Shown one piece after another: positions 55,845 to 64,000 of a stretch of 64,000 nt of DNA. The position numbers and the translations under genes are program-made. The stretch comes from Acinetobacter cumulans (lineage in GTDB: Bacteria > Pseudomonadota > Gammaproteobacteria > Pseudomonadales > Moraxellaceae): the NCBI RefSeq assembly GCF_003024525.3, contig NZ_CP035934.2, positions 1,488,001 through 1,552,000 of the forward strand, given 5' to 3'. The notes below the pieces were generated by a model. That model saw nothing but the letters and a program-made list of their open reading frames with translations. It was not told where the DNA came from and searched no databases. Each line of letters starts with the position of its first letter. The first letter of the stretch is position 1.

Positions 55845-56891
55845 ATGAATAAAGCATTACAAAAAGTGTTATTCGCAGCAGGATTGATGTTTGCTGCTGA
55901 AATGGCTTCGGCATGTACGCGTGTTATTTTTCAGGGCAATAATGAGATTATGACAGCCCGCTCAATGGATTGGAAAAGTGATGTCGGCACAAACCTATGG
56001 ATTTTACCCAGTGAGGTTAAGCGTAGTGGTTTGGCTGGTCCAAAATCTGTGCAATGGACGTCTAAATACGGCAGTGTGGTTGCAACAGGCTACGATATTG
56101 CCACGACTGATGGCGTCAATGAAAAAGGCCTCATGGCAAATTTATTGTGGTTAGTAGAGTCTGAATATCCTGCAGTGCAAAAAAATACCAAAGCAACTTT
56201 AAGTATTTCACTATGGGCTCAATATGTATTGGATAATTTTAGCTCGGTAGATGAAGCGATCAAGTTTTTAGAAAAAGAACCGTTTGTAGTCGTATCAGAT
56301 CACGTGCCAGGTGAAAATCGCTTAGCGACGTTACATTTATTAATTTCAGATGCAACAGGCGACAGTGCCATTATTGAATATATTAATGGCAAGCAGGTCA
56401 TTCATCATAACCGCAAGTATCAAGTGATGACCAATTCACCTACCTTTGATCAGCAACTGGCGCTCAATACATATTGGCAACAAATCGGTGGCACCACCAT
56501 GCTACCAGGAACAAACCGCGCAGCTGATCGTTTTGCTCGTGCATCGTTCTACACCAATGCCATTCCAAAAAATGCAGATCAAAAACATTCTTTGGCAGGT
56601 GTATTTAGCGTGATTCGAAATGCTTCAGTACCTTTTGGCTTAAATACAGAAGAAGAGCCGAATATTTCATCTACTCGCTGGCGAACAGTTGTAGACCATA
56701 AGCGTGGTTTGTATTTCTTTGAGTCGGCTGTTTCGCCTAATGTGTTTTGGGTGGATTTAAAAGATATCAACTTTAAAGATGGTCAAGCCAAGAAGTTGGA
56801 GCTGAGTGCAGATCAGGCCAAAGTATATGCCGGCAAAGCCAATGATTCATTTAAAGTGACTAAACCGTTTGAGTTTTTAGGCGCTCGTTAA
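55845..56891 (+). CDS. Exported choloylglycine/penicillin-V-acylase-like hydrolase
   Basis: The 348-residue Ntn-hydrolase has a signal peptide whose cleavage (ASA/C) exposes Cys24 as the N-terminal nucleophile. Family residues are visible: CTRVIFQ, TARSMDWKSD (Arg and Asp pocket), and TNSPTFDQQL (Asn). Members hydrolyse linear amides such as penicillin V, bile salts or N-acyl homoserine lactones; the natural substrate is unknown here. It follows a barrel-protein gene and ends at a bidirectional terminator. Confidence 0.9.
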   Translation: MNKALQKVLFAAGLMFAAEMASACTRVIFQGNNEIMTARSMDWKSDVGTNLWILPSEVKRSGLAGPKSVQWTSKYGSVVATGYDIATTDGVNEKGLMANLLWLVESEYPAVQKNTKATLSISLWAQYVLDNFSSVDEAIKFLEKEPFVVVSDHVPGENRLATLHLLISDATGDSAIIEYINGKQVIHHNRKYQVMTNSPTFDQQLALNTYWQQIGGTTMLPGTNRAADRFARASFYTNAIPKNADQKHSLAGVFSVIRNASVPFGLNTEEEPNISSTRWRTVVDHKRGLYFFESAVSPNVFWVDLKDINFKDGQAKKLELSADQAKVYAGKANDSFKVTKPFEFLGAR

Positions 56892-56910
56892 TCTAAACAA
56901 AATAGATTAA

Positions 56911-56938
56911 AAAAAAGTAATCCTAGGATTACTTTTTT
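56911..56938. terminator. Bidirectional terminator between hydrolase and xseB
   Basis: A perfect palindrome AAAAAAGTAATCC…GGATTACTTTTTT lies between the convergent genes and can act on both strands. Confidence 0.9.
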
Positions 56939-56970
56939 ATTTTGCAGTGTATTTACGCCGTATACATACT

Positions 56971-57165
56971 TTATTCTTTGAAAGTTTCATTGAGTGCATT
57001 TTGCACAGCGTCAACTCGAGATTTACAAGCTTTATAGGCTTGCATAGATTCCTCAACAATTTTCATCAAATTATCAATATCTGGTTCTTGTTGCGATTCT
57101 AGCAATTCAGCATTTTTCTTTAAAACGTCGTAGCCTTGTTTAAAGCTGATGGATTCATTACTCAT
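56971..57165 (-). CDS. xseB: Exodeoxyribonuclease VII small subunit
   Basis: The 64-residue acidic, helical protein matches XseB (SFKQGYDVLKKNAELLES, then DNLMKIVEESMQAYKACKSRVDAVQ). It forms the small chains of exonuclease VII. It overlaps xseA by four bases (ATGA), so translation is coupled. Confidence 0.93.
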   Translation of the reverse strand: MSNESISFKQGYDVLKKNAELLESQQEPDIDNLMKIVEESMQAYKACKSRVDAVQNALNETFKE

Positions 57166-58439
57166 GGTAATACTCCCGTATGCGGGTGAATATGGATCAG
57201 TTTGGCATCTAAAATGCCATCCTGAAGTTCAATTTGGATAGGTTGAGAGGCCTTTAGCTGTTGAACATGACGAATGCTGTGACCATCTTGACGCACAACA
57301 GCAAAGCCTTTGGAAATTACTGTGCGTGGGTTTTGTAGTAACGCTTCACGCATTAAAGCTTCTACTTGATGTTTGGCAAATTTCAGTTGCTGATTGGCAT
57401 AGTTTTCAGTCAGTCCAATGAGCTGCGTGAGCTGCTTGGAGGCATCCTGTAGCTGGTTTTGTGCAAGGGTTTGAATCAGGGTTAAGAGTTGGTCATTTTG
57501 ATTTTGATAGACGCTAATTTGCTGTTGTGACATGAGCTGGATGCTTTGCAAATAGTCGCTGACTTCCTGTACACGTTCCACAATATGATTTCGGATACCT
57601 GCGATGACTTTACTTGGCGTATCAAAAGAACGGTGCGCGATTTCATCTAAAATTGTACGGTCTTTTTCATGACCGATGCCGACCCAAATAGGAACGCTAC
57701 GCTTACAAAGTAAAGCCGCTAAGTCATAGTCATTTAAATAGGCCAGATCATTGACTGCACCACCACCACGAATAATCACAATGAGGTCTGGGGCAGTATC
57801 ATATTGGTTTGCCCATTGTCTTAAACCTAAGGCCAAGGCATCTCGAATACTTTGCGTCGCTGTATTGCCTTGGAACGTCGCATAATGATAAATAAATTGG
57901 CACACTTTTGCATTGGACAGCGCATCTGCATCTTTTTTAAAGTCACCCAAGCCTGCTGCTTTTTCTGGAGCAATAACCAACACACGTTGAATATCAAAAG
58001 GGGATGCTAAACCTATATTACGTTCGATTAAGCCTTCTGCTGTTAATTTTACTAAGATTTGCTGGTAGCGTTTGGCTAAATCACCTAACGTAAAGCTAGA
58101 GTCAATTTCTTCTACATTCACAGAAAAGCCGTACTGTGGATCAAATCGGGCACGTACTTTAATAAGCACATTCAAATCACGACTGAGTTCAATACCACTT
58201 TCTTTTTCAAATGTGCCGACGATTTTTGACGCCGTAAATTTCCATATCGTCGCTTTACAGCTGGCAATGACTTTGTCACTGTCAGGATCTTTTTCTGCCA
58301 GTTCTAAATAGTAATGACCACCTTTAATATTTAGATTACGAATCTCCGCCTTGACCCATACAGCATCATCAAAAGCCAGTTTGATGACGTTTTGAACGGC
58401 TGATAGATATTCACTCAGTGAAAGTTGTGAGTCGTTCAT
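57162..58439 (-). CDS. xseA: Exodeoxyribonuclease VII large subunit
   Basis: The 425-residue protein has an N-terminal OB fold (about 5–105), the catalytic core with VLVIAPEKAAGLGDF, IRGGGAVNDLAYLNDYDLAAL and GIGHEKDRTILDEIAHRSFDTPSKV (about 140–280), and a coiled-coil tail (about 285–390). It degrades single-stranded DNA from both ends. Confidence 0.95.
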   Translation of the reverse strand: MNDSQLSLSEYLSAVQNVIKLAFDDAVWVKAEIRNLNIKGGHYYLELAEKDPDSDKVIASCKATIWKFTASKIVGTFEKESGIELSRDLNVLIKVRARFDPQYGFSVNVEEIDSSFTLGDLAKRYQQILVKLTAEGLIERNIGLASPFDIQRVLVIAPEKAAGLGDFKKDADALSNAKVCQFIYHYATFQGNTATQSIRDALALGLRQWANQYDTAPDLIVIIRGGGAVNDLAYLNDYDLAALLCKRSVPIWVGIGHEKDRTILDEIAHRSFDTPSKVIAGIRNHIVERVQEVSDYLQSIQLMSQQQISVYQNQNDQLLTLIQTLAQNQLQDASKQLTQLIGLTENYANQQLKFAKHQVEALMREALLQNPRTVISKGFAVVRQDGHSIRHVQQLKASQPIQIELQDGILDAKLIHIHPHTGVLP

Positions 58440-59051
58440 TAATTAATAGAGTATAAATTATGCAAAATGTTAACAAATTATAAGTTTTTTTTAGGGGGAA
58501 AACATGAATTTTGTATAAAATATTTAAGTAGTTCATAAACTGAGTGAATCTAAATTATTGTGGGCCTCACGAGATGAAAAAATTAAATATGGATGTAAAA
58601 TAATCATATATTTGATTTTTTTAATTTAACCATTTAAATAACGAAAAATAATTGAAAAAATCACTGTAAATTATTATTAATTATTGTTTTTCTTTCATTC
58701 TTTTGATGGTTATTGCCAATTGGTTTGCTGTTTTTTGTAAAGATAAGCTAAATATAAAAATATATTTATTAAAAAAATAGAAAATAGAAAATGGCTTAAA
58801 ATTCTACAAATTTTGATTAAAAAATCGATTTTTCAGCGTTATTTTTTGCTTTTTTTAGTATTTTTTCTTATGTTTATATTTGTTTTGTTAATTAATTATT
58901 GAGTTTTTCTATATTTAGCTATTATTTTTAGATGATTTTAATTGATCTAATTTGCCAATGAACGATAGGTTGTTTGATGATATTTTTTTACCGCAGTAAT
59001 TTATTTTTTAAATATTATCAAAATATAATATAAAGTCAGGGGGAGTACAGC
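58440..59051. other. Long AT-rich gene-free region upstream of GTPase operon
   Basis: About 610 bases between divergent xseA and the roadblock operon contain no open frame of note. It is extremely AT-rich with many T and A runs, as expected for curved DNA and H-NS-like silencing. A promoter for the operon lies at its right end (59001–59029). Confidence 0.6.
59001..59029 (+). promoter_or_regulatory. Putative promoter of the roadblock/GTPase operon
   Basis: A perfect TATAAT lies at 59024–59029, with TTATTT 17 bases upstream as a weak -35. The leader is about 20 bases, with AGGGGGAG as the ribosome site before the ATG at 59052. Confidence 0.45.
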
Positions 59052-59411
59052 ATGGCTAAAGTATCATTAGATTCTTTGCTTGAAATTGATGGTTTTATCG
59101 CGAGTGCGCTTGTGGATAGTGAGAGTGGTTTAGCTCTTGCTACACAAGGTAATAATACAATTGATTTAGAGCTTGCGGCAGCAGGTAATACAGAAGTAAT
59201 TCGTGCAAAGCGAAAAGTATCTAAAGCATTAAATTTGAATGATTCGATTGAGGATATTTTGATTACGTTGGGTAAGCAGTATCACTTAATCCGTCCATTG
59301 GATTCAAATGAAGCATTATTTCTTTACTTAGTGTTAGATCGAAGTAAAGCTAACTTGGCTATGGCACGTCATGAGTTAAAGCACTTCGAGAAAGAGCTTG
59401 ATTTTTCTTAA
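59052..59411 (+). CDS. Roadblock/LC7-like protein 1
   Basis: The 119-residue protein looks like a roadblock/LC7 (MglB-like) domain: [25 protein letters not shown] near the start and the central [18 protein letters not shown] helix, then [17 protein letters not shown]. Such proteins bind and regulate small Ras-like GTPases. A strong ribosome site AGGGGGAG precedes it. It is followed by a 12-bp intrinsic terminator before the rest of the operon, so it should be the most abundantly expressed member. Confidence 0.82.
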   Translation: MAKVSLDSLLEIDGFIASALVDSESGLALATQGNNTIDLELAAAGNTEVIRAKRKVSKALNLNDSIEDILITLGKQYHLIRPLDSNEALFLYLVLDRSKANLAMARHELKHFEKELDFS

Positions 59412-59418
59412 TTGAAAT

Positions 59419-59449
59419 AAAGGTTATTGCACCTAGCAATAACCTTTTT
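59419..59449 (+). terminator. Intrinsic terminator or attenuator inside the GTPase operon
   Basis: AAAGGTTATTGC (59419–59430) pairs perfectly with GCAATAACCTTT (59436–59447) around ACCTA and continues with T residues and ATTTTT. It separates the first gene from the next three. Downstream expression must be by read-through or another promoter. Confidence 0.85.
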
Positions 59450-59479
59450 AATTTTTAACTAATATGATTGTCTAAAATT

Positions 59480-60460
59480 ATGGCTAAATCAGTTTATGTT
59501 TCAATATTCGGTTTAAGTCTTTCGACGATTAATGATTTAAAAAATATTATTTATAATAAATTTTCTAGCCAGTTTGATATTTGTTGGACACCTATTTCAG
59601 ATGATAGGTTGCAAATTTTATTAATAAATGATGATTTTTCAGATATTGATTATGTTGAAAAAATAAATAAATCGAATGTAAAAATTTTAAAATTAAAGAA
59701 AAATGAAAAATTATCAGGTGAACTTGTTAATAATACACTATATTTACCCATAAATTCATCACAGATATTGAATGAATGGATTAGTAATGCGTTAGGTGAT
59801 ATTCATGAAACTTATTATAATAATGAAAATTCATGCAATATTTTTCCAGAAAATGTTGATATTTCAAATACCATTAAGCATCAAATTCTTACGTCTGCTT
59901 TTCTGCAAGTTACGCAAGAATATTCAGGGATTAGTCATTTTGTTATTGAAAATAATGACAAAATAATCGCCTGTTTTGATTTGAAAAATAGGGAGTTTTA
60001 TCAACATCCAGAACTGACCAGTATTACGGGGCAAGATCTATCAATTGTACCGGCAAACCTTAATATTATTGTTAAGTTTAAGAAAAATTTTCAATATAAA
60101 GAACTCAATACTGGAATTTGGCAATTTATTTGGGATCATTCCCCGTCAGATTTACCTGAATATTATGGTGCATATCGTTTACGTCATTGGCCACAACCTG
60201 AGCTAGATCAGCAACGTCATGTAGTATTAAAAATTTCTGCTTATTTTAGCCGAGGATGTACGGTGCAATATATTGAGCAAAAAACCAGTATTAATGCAAC
60301 ATTGATCAATCGCTACCTATTTGCATGTCACATTGCTCAAATTGTAGAAGAAATTCCTGAAAAAGATTCATTGGGTCAAATTACGACGCCTTTAGAAATT
60401 CAGGAAGTAAGTAAGGTGCGTGGTTTTTTTAACAGCTTGCGTAAAAAGCTAGGGTTATAG
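59480..60460 (+). CDS. Unknown protein of the GTPase operon, possible C-terminal winged helix
   Basis: The 326-residue protein is very AT-rich in codon use, especially in its first half. The C-terminal third (about 245–300: VLKISAYFSRGCTVQYIEQKTSINATLINRYLFACHIAQIVEE) reads like a winged-helix domain, the position held by DUF742 in actinobacterial conservons. The start is uncertain: ATG at 59480 (MAKSVYVS) and TTG four codons earlier both lack a Shine-Dalgarno. I do not recognise the N-terminal part. Context implies a partner or target of the GTPase. Confidence 0.72.
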   Translation: MAKSVYVSIFGLSLSTINDLKNIIYNKFSSQFDICWTPISDDRLQILLINDDFSDIDYVEKINKSNVKILKLKKNEKLSGELVNNTLYLPINSSQILNEWISNALGDIHETYYNNENSCNIFPENVDISNTIKHQILTSAFLQVTQEYSGISHFVIENNDKIIACFDLKNREFYQHPELTSITGQDLSIVPANLNIIVKFKKNFQYKELNTGIWQFIWDHSPSDLPEYYGAYRLRHWPQPELDQQRHVVLKISAYFSRGCTVQYIEQKTSINATLINRYLFACHIAQIVEEIPEKDSLGQITTPLEIQEVSKVRGFFNSLRKKLGL

Positions 60461-60469
60461 TGGAATAAA

Positions 60470-61009
60470 ATGATTTTACATCAATACAAAATAGTTTTTG
60501 CAGGGACAATGGGTGCGGGGAAAAGTGAGGCAATTAAGTCATTATCCAGCGTTGGCGTTGTATCCACGGAAGCAATTAACACGGATACTCAGTCTCACAC
60601 TAAAATGTTTACTACAGTCGGAATCGACTATGGTGAATTAATCTTAGATGATGGAACGAAAGTAGGGTTATATGGTACGCCAGGCCAAGAACGCTTTGAT
60701 TTTATTTGGAGTGAGATTTGCAAAGGGGCTTTAGGTACAATTATTTTAATAGATCATAGCACTGAGAATCCAATCAAAGAGCTTGATTTTTATTTAAATT
60801 ATTTTAAAACTGTTTCTGAAAATATTATTATTGGTATAACGCATTTAGATGTGAAAACAGCTTATAACACATCTATTTATAGAGATTGGGAAAAAAGTCA
60901 AATAGATACAAAATATCCGCTATTCTTTATTGACGCCCGTGAAAAAAATGATGTGCTTTTACTCATTGAAGCATTGATTGCCAATGCAGAAGTTCAATTT
61001 TCAATTTAA
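60470..61009 (+). CDS. Small Ras-like GTPase (MglA/conservon type)
   Basis: The 179-residue protein has the P-loop GTMGAGKS (residues 12–19), switch II GTPGQERF (69–76), and THLD (124–127) replacing the usual NKxD. It fits the SRbeta-like bacterial GTPase group that includes MglA and CvnD. GGA lies before the ATG, and nine bases separate it from the upstream gene. It would cycle between GTP and GDP under control of the flanking roadblock proteins. Bacterial relatives set cell polarity or receive sensor signals; the output here is unknown. Confidence 0.88.
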   Translation: MILHQYKIVFAGTMGAGKSEAIKSLSSVGVVSTEAINTDTQSHTKMFTTVGIDYGELILDDGTKVGLYGTPGQERFDFIWSEICKGALGTIILIDHSTENPIKELDFYLNYFKTVSENIIIGITHLDVKTAYNTSIYRDWEKSQIDTKYPLFFIDAREKNDVLLLIEALIANAEVQFSI

Positions 61010-61026
61010 TTATTTAAGGTAAAAGT

Positions 61027-61455
61027 ATGTTAGCACATCAATTGAATCGTCAAGCGCCAGAGGCACTTGTAGAATATGCTCACGAGCATCTTAATGCATT
61101 GCTCAGAGATATTTCGGAAGTTGAATTTACTATGCTGTGCTCTACAGATGGGTTTGAGCTTAGTTCAGCATCTAAGAAGAAGATTGAGAATGCCGGTAAA
61201 TTGGCCGCTGTAAGTAGTTCTATCCTAGCTATGGTACAGGCTTTTATGGGCGAGATAAATTTGGAAGGTTGTCAAAGCTTAACTTTGGACGCCAATAATG
61301 GCAAAGTCGTATTAACAGCTATTCCAAATGCTAAATACCCAATGGTATTGGTCGTACTAACCTCAAAGCATGTGCTTTTAGGTCAGCTACTGTATTCCAT
61401 CAAGAAAATTGTTGAGGCGATCACGAAAAAAACCGAAATCATCAATCATGGTTAA
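61027..61455 (+). CDS. Roadblock/LC7-domain protein 2
   Basis: The 142-residue protein is a clearer roadblock/LC7 match: LLRDISEVEFTMLCSTDGFELSSASKK, then KLAAVSSSILAMVQAFMGE and VVLTAIPNAKYPMVLVVLTSKHVLLG. It differs from roadblock protein 1, so the operon encodes two distinct partners. AAGG lies seven bases before the ATG. The gap after it (61456–61627) lacks a strong terminator. Confidence 0.88.
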   Translation: MLAHQLNRQAPEALVEYAHEHLNALLRDISEVEFTMLCSTDGFELSSASKKKIENAGKLAAVSSSILAMVQAFMGEINLEGCQSLTLDANNGKVVLTAIPNAKYPMVLVVLTSKHVLLGQLLYSIKKIVEAITKKTEIINHG

Positions 61456-61627
61456 TGCCTTTTTGTTGTGCAGATCTTTTTTAAATGTGCTGATCCTTTT
61501 TTAATGCTGTAAATTTCTAGGTTGTGATTGTACAGTTGGTAATCATCTTGTCGCGGTTAGGTTCTATTTCTACTTGTTTTAAATAGACATGACCGCGCTT
61601 GATACAACTGAGGAATTTCTATATAGC

Positions 61628-62923
61628 CTATTTCACCCTTAAGAGTTCATTCCAGTTACTTAAATAGGCGGGCGAGCACATATTTTTTTTCATTCGCCAT
61701 GTGGCTGCATCGTCTTGAGGTAGCCCTATAGAAACAAAGTGATGGCCAAATTTTTTTTGAATATGATCGAGTGTATCGGAGAGTTTGGAGCGACTTTGAC
61801 GCTGCGCAAGATCACAAAATAAGTCGGGTACAAAATTTTGCTTGGCTTGTAGTTGCAATAAAACGACGCCTGCTTTTTTATATTTAAATCCAGCTTTATA
61901 AATTGTCTCAACGGCATACGTTGCTGCTTGTGTGATGCTGAGTAAATCATCGGTGTGTTCATTTAGCGTAATGGCGGTATAAGGTGCATATTTTTCGTTA
62001 TTACCAAAACGTCCTGTCTGAATAAATACACCCACCATACGGCATAAAGACTGATCTGCTCTTAAACGCGTGACAGCACGGGCAATATAAAGCCGTATAG
62101 ATGCTTTAATGTCTTCAAGTGCATAAACTGGCTGTCCATAAGAGCGACTACTAATAATTTGATATTTACATGGTGCGTCTTGCTCAATGTCTATACAGGC
62201 TATACCCTGCAGTTCACGTACAGTTTTTTCCATCATCACACTAAATAAGCGACGCATGTCCTTTGGGTTAGTTTCAATTAAATCCAATACACTGAAAATA
62301 TCCATCTGGTTTAATGATTTGTGGTGATTGCGCCCAATTCCCCAAACTTCATTTACAGGCATTTGGGCCAGTAGTTGTTCTGAGGCGCAAGGATCCATGG
62401 TGACTAAATTGCAAACCCCATTTAAGTATGTATTTTGCTTTGCAAGATGATTGGCTATTTTGGCTTCAGTCTTTGAGCGTCCAATACCAATACAGCACGG
62501 AATCCCTAGCCATTGATTGACGGTTTGAATAATTTTGCGTGCATAGTCCGTTAAATCAAATAAATTTTGATAACTGGTGAAATCTAAAAAGCATTCATCA
62601 ATTGAATAAATTTCCCGCTCTTCGTCGTTTACAAATTGCCCTAGGATATTCATAAAGCGTTTTGACATTTCGGTGTATAAACCGTAATTGCTCGAAAGTA
62701 CTTGTACATTGTGCTGTTGTATTAAGTCTTGAATTTGATATACAGGCACCGCCATTTTAATGCCTAAAGCTTTGGCTTCGGCGCTACGCGATACCACACA
62801 ACCATCGTTGTTTGAGAGAACAACAACAGGCACATTATTTAATTTGGGATTAAAAACACGTTCACAGCTGACGTAACAATTGTTCACGTCGACTAACGCA
62901 AATATTTTATTTTCGGCTTTCAT
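61628..62923 (-). CDS. umuC: Translesion DNA polymerase V subunit UmuC
   Basis: The 431-residue Y-family polymerase has the palm motifs [17 protein letters not shown] (about 9–25) and YSIDECFLD (about 106–114), the HhH region [14 protein letters not shown], and a full little-finger and UmuC C-terminus. It lies 16 bases downstream of umuD and needs cleaved UmuD for activity. Confidence 0.95.
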   Translation of the reverse strand: MKAENKIFALVDVNNCYVSCERVFNPKLNNVPVVVLSNNDGCVVSRSAEAKALGIKMAVPVYQIQDLIQQHNVQVLSSNYGLYTEMSKRFMNILGQFVNDEEREIYSIDECFLDFTSYQNLFDLTDYARKIIQTVNQWLGIPCCIGIGRSKTEAKIANHLAKQNTYLNGVCNLVTMDPCASEQLLAQMPVNEVWGIGRNHHKSLNQMDIFSVLDLIETNPKDMRRLFSVMMEKTVRELQGIACIDIEQDAPCKYQIISSRSYGQPVYALEDIKASIRLYIARAVTRLRADQSLCRMVGVFIQTGRFGNNEKYAPYTAITLNEHTDDLLSITQAATYAVETIYKAGFKYKKAGVVLLQLQAKQNFVPDLFCDLAQRQSRSKLSDTLDHIQKKFGHHFVSIGLPQDDAATWRMKKNMCSPAYLSNWNELLRVK

Positions 62924-62939
62924 AGCAATGCTCTATATT

Positions 62940-63569
62940 TTACAAACGCTTATAGAGCTGCTTAAGATTAAATGTCACCACACCCTGAATGCTAATAGTT
63001 TGCGAGTCTTCTGGAATGATATGTTCATAAGCAGGATTTTCTGCTTTTAACCACATTTCAGGCAAGACTTTATTGGCATCGCCAAAGATATCGGCAATTT
63101 CATCTTTAGACATTTTTGCGCTAATCATCAGGCGTTTTAGTGTAATTTCACGGTTATCAATCAGTGCAACCACAATATCGCCATGCTTGGCTTCTAAACT
63201 ACGGTCAACCAAAAAGGTGTCATTAATTTCAAAGCCTGCATGAAGGAGTGATTCACTATCTACATGTGCAATAAAGGTTGCTAATGGATTAATCACCAAA
63301 TAATCATTTAAGTCTAAGGCTTTTTCAAAGACATCTTTATTGGCAAAAGCAGGCCCTGCAGGAATTCGCTCGAGTGCAACAGGAAGTTGAATATGCGAGT
63401 TTCGCTTGATGGCTTGCACATTGAGATTCGAGTGTAAAAATGCATCTGAAATATCTTGCTGTTCAAGCAAGGCATTAATAGTCGGACTGGGTTTGCCATT
63501 GTCGCCCATGAGGTGTTGTAAGGACGACCACGCTTGGTCCGAAAAATAAATCGGCAGCTTTTTTGACAT
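62940..63569 (-). CDS. umuD: UmuD-type SOS peptidase, long form
   Basis: The 209-residue LexA-family S24 protein is longer than E. coli UmuD (139) and closer in size to Acinetobacter UmuDAb. The cleavage dipeptide is probably Ala71–Gly72 in IPAGPAF; the active Ser is Ser107 (DSESLLHAG), and the Lys is Lys145 in ITLKRL. The N-terminal 60 residues show no clear helix-turn-helix. ATG at 63569 has AGGAG five bases upstream and is preferred over an ATG 17 codons earlier. The promoter lies just upstream. Confidence 0.9.
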   Translation of the reverse strand: MSKKLPIYFSDQAWSSLQHLMGDNGKPSPTINALLEQQDISDAFLHSNLNVQAIKRNSHIQLPVALERIPAGPAFANKDVFEKALDLNDYLVINPLATFIAHVDSESLLHAGFEINDTFLVDRSLEAKHGDIVVALIDNREITLKRLMISAKMSKDEIADIFGDANKVLPEMWLKAENPAYEHIIPEDSQTISIQGVVTFNLKQLYKRL

Positions 63570-63615
63570 ATTTGCTCCTACGCTACAAGGCGTGTTTGAA
63601 GGAAATCTACTTTTT

Positions 63616-63645
63616 AGCATAAGGGTTGCGTGGTTTAATTTTCAA
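63616..63645 (-). promoter_or_regulatory. Promoter of umuDC with possible LexA-like/UmuDAb half site
   Basis: On the minus strand TTGAAA (63640–63645) and TATGCT (63616–63621) are spaced by 18 bases. The -35 region begins TTGAAAATTAAAC, which matches the left half of the known UmuDAb operator (TTGAAAATGTAAC…TTTTTCAA) but lacks a good right half. DNA-damage control is likely. Confidence 0.55.
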
Positions 63646-63802
63646 ATTTAAAAAGCTTTAAAAATCAGTAGCACGTCAATTTAGGACGTTTAAAATGGAA
63701 GAGCTTGATGCTAAGCATGCGCTTGTATTTGGTTTTAAGACTGGATTTAAGATGAGAATAATCAATAGTAAAGTGAAAATACAGATTGAAAATCAATAAA
63801 AC

Positions 63803-63818
63803 CATACTATAAAGTATG
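63803..63818. repeat. Palindrome upstream of the rightward membrane gene
   Basis: CATACT and AGTATG flank ATAA to form a 16-bp inverted repeat about 45 bases before the ATG at 63861. It may be an operator. No regulator is identified. Confidence 0.4.
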
Positions 63819-63860
63819 TGTATATTGAAAGAATATGATTTCTCATTTGAGTATAAGACG

Positions 63861-64000
63861 ATGTCAACTAAATTTACGCTAAGATTTGCCATGATTTTGC
63901 TATTTGTTTTGGTGTTTACAGCAATTGCGATTCATTTTTTCTTTAACCCAGGTGCGACAGTCATTCTTTGGATTTTTGCAATGCCAATGATTTTAGGTGT
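63861..64000 (+). CDS. Unidentified membrane protein, N-terminal part only
   Basis: An ATG at 63861 opens a frame that runs off the right edge. It begins MSTKFTLRFAMILLFVLVF and is strongly hydrophobic for the first 46 codons, with a membrane helix at about residues 9–27 and a second from about residue 33. The ribosome site is weak. Family unknown. Confidence 0.5.
   Translation, partial: MSTKFTLRFAMILLFVLVFTAIAIHFFFNPGATVILWIFAMPMILG

Noticed and set aside
63665..63892. 75-codon leftward frame at the right end
   Set aside because: Low-complexity composition, no ribosome site, and it overlaps the better supported rightward membrane-protein start.
1..64000. CRISPR arrays, tRNA, rRNA, insertion sequences or prophage
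   Set aside because: No regularly spaced repeats, no cloverleaf or rRNA motifs, and no transposase, integrase or phage genes were found on either strand.

Overview
The window is chromosomal DNA from an Acinetobacter-like gammaproteobacterium (Moraxellaceae). Supporting signs are the low GC content, the BlsA-type BLUF photoreceptor, the dnaB–alr and rpsF–rpsR–rplI blocks, a full cyoABCDE operon, a long UmuD next to UmuC, a TamA/TamB pair, and the close match of most proteins to what I know of Acinetobacter. No tRNA, rRNA, insertion sequence, prophage or CRISPR array was seen. This is mostly core genome with a few accessory insertions.

Layout. 1–750: the end of an unidentified membrane protein, then a structured non-coding stretch with a 17-codon mini-ORF, a long hairpin and an intrinsic terminator. 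757–5709: a WYL regulator divergent from a four-gene operon (circularly permuted ATP-grasp, short alpha-E protein, transglutaminase, Anbu proteasome-like peptidase) preceded by a near-perfect sigma-54 -24/-12 element. 5809–10426: BLUF photoreceptor, then alr, dnaB, rplI, rpsR and rpsF. 10671–13541: a DUF3142 lipoprotein paired with a large periplasmic protein. 13652–18560: cyoEDCBA, transcribed leftwards. 18858–23084: a GYF/RDD membrane protein, ppsA and divergent ppsR. 23563–29083: accessory-looking region with a flavin-monooxygenase remnant, a luciferase-like oxidoreductase under a palindrome-rich promoter, and two glycine-zipper paralogues separated by an AT-rich DUF4214–FkbH-like gene. 29679–31585: prfA–prmC. 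31648–33452: sulfonate-type ABC permease and binding protein without an ATPase gene.

34332–39496 is a fatty-acid or related acyl-CoA catabolic cluster (AraC regulator, SDR, acyl-CoA dehydrogenase, acyl-CoA synthetase). 39585–47327 carries a Bcr/CflA exporter with a divergent TetR regulator, a MoeB/ThiF enzyme, a UbiB-family protein, overlapping folB–folK, a DedA protein, coq7 and an LplT-like transporter. 47510–54802 is tamA–tamB, the outer-membrane assembly module, with an unusually long TamA. 55070–56891 pairs an outer-membrane barrel-like protein with an exported Ntn-hydrolase. xseA–xseB follows.

59052–61455 is the most intriguing block: roadblock/LC7 protein, unknown protein with a possible winged-helix end, small Ras-like GTPase and a second roadblock/LC7 protein. 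It resembles MglA/MglB modules or actinobacterial conservons. A strong intrinsic terminator sits after the first gene, and a 612-bp AT-rich gene-free stretch precedes the operon. The window ends with umuC, a long-form umuD with a good promoter, and the start of another membrane protein.
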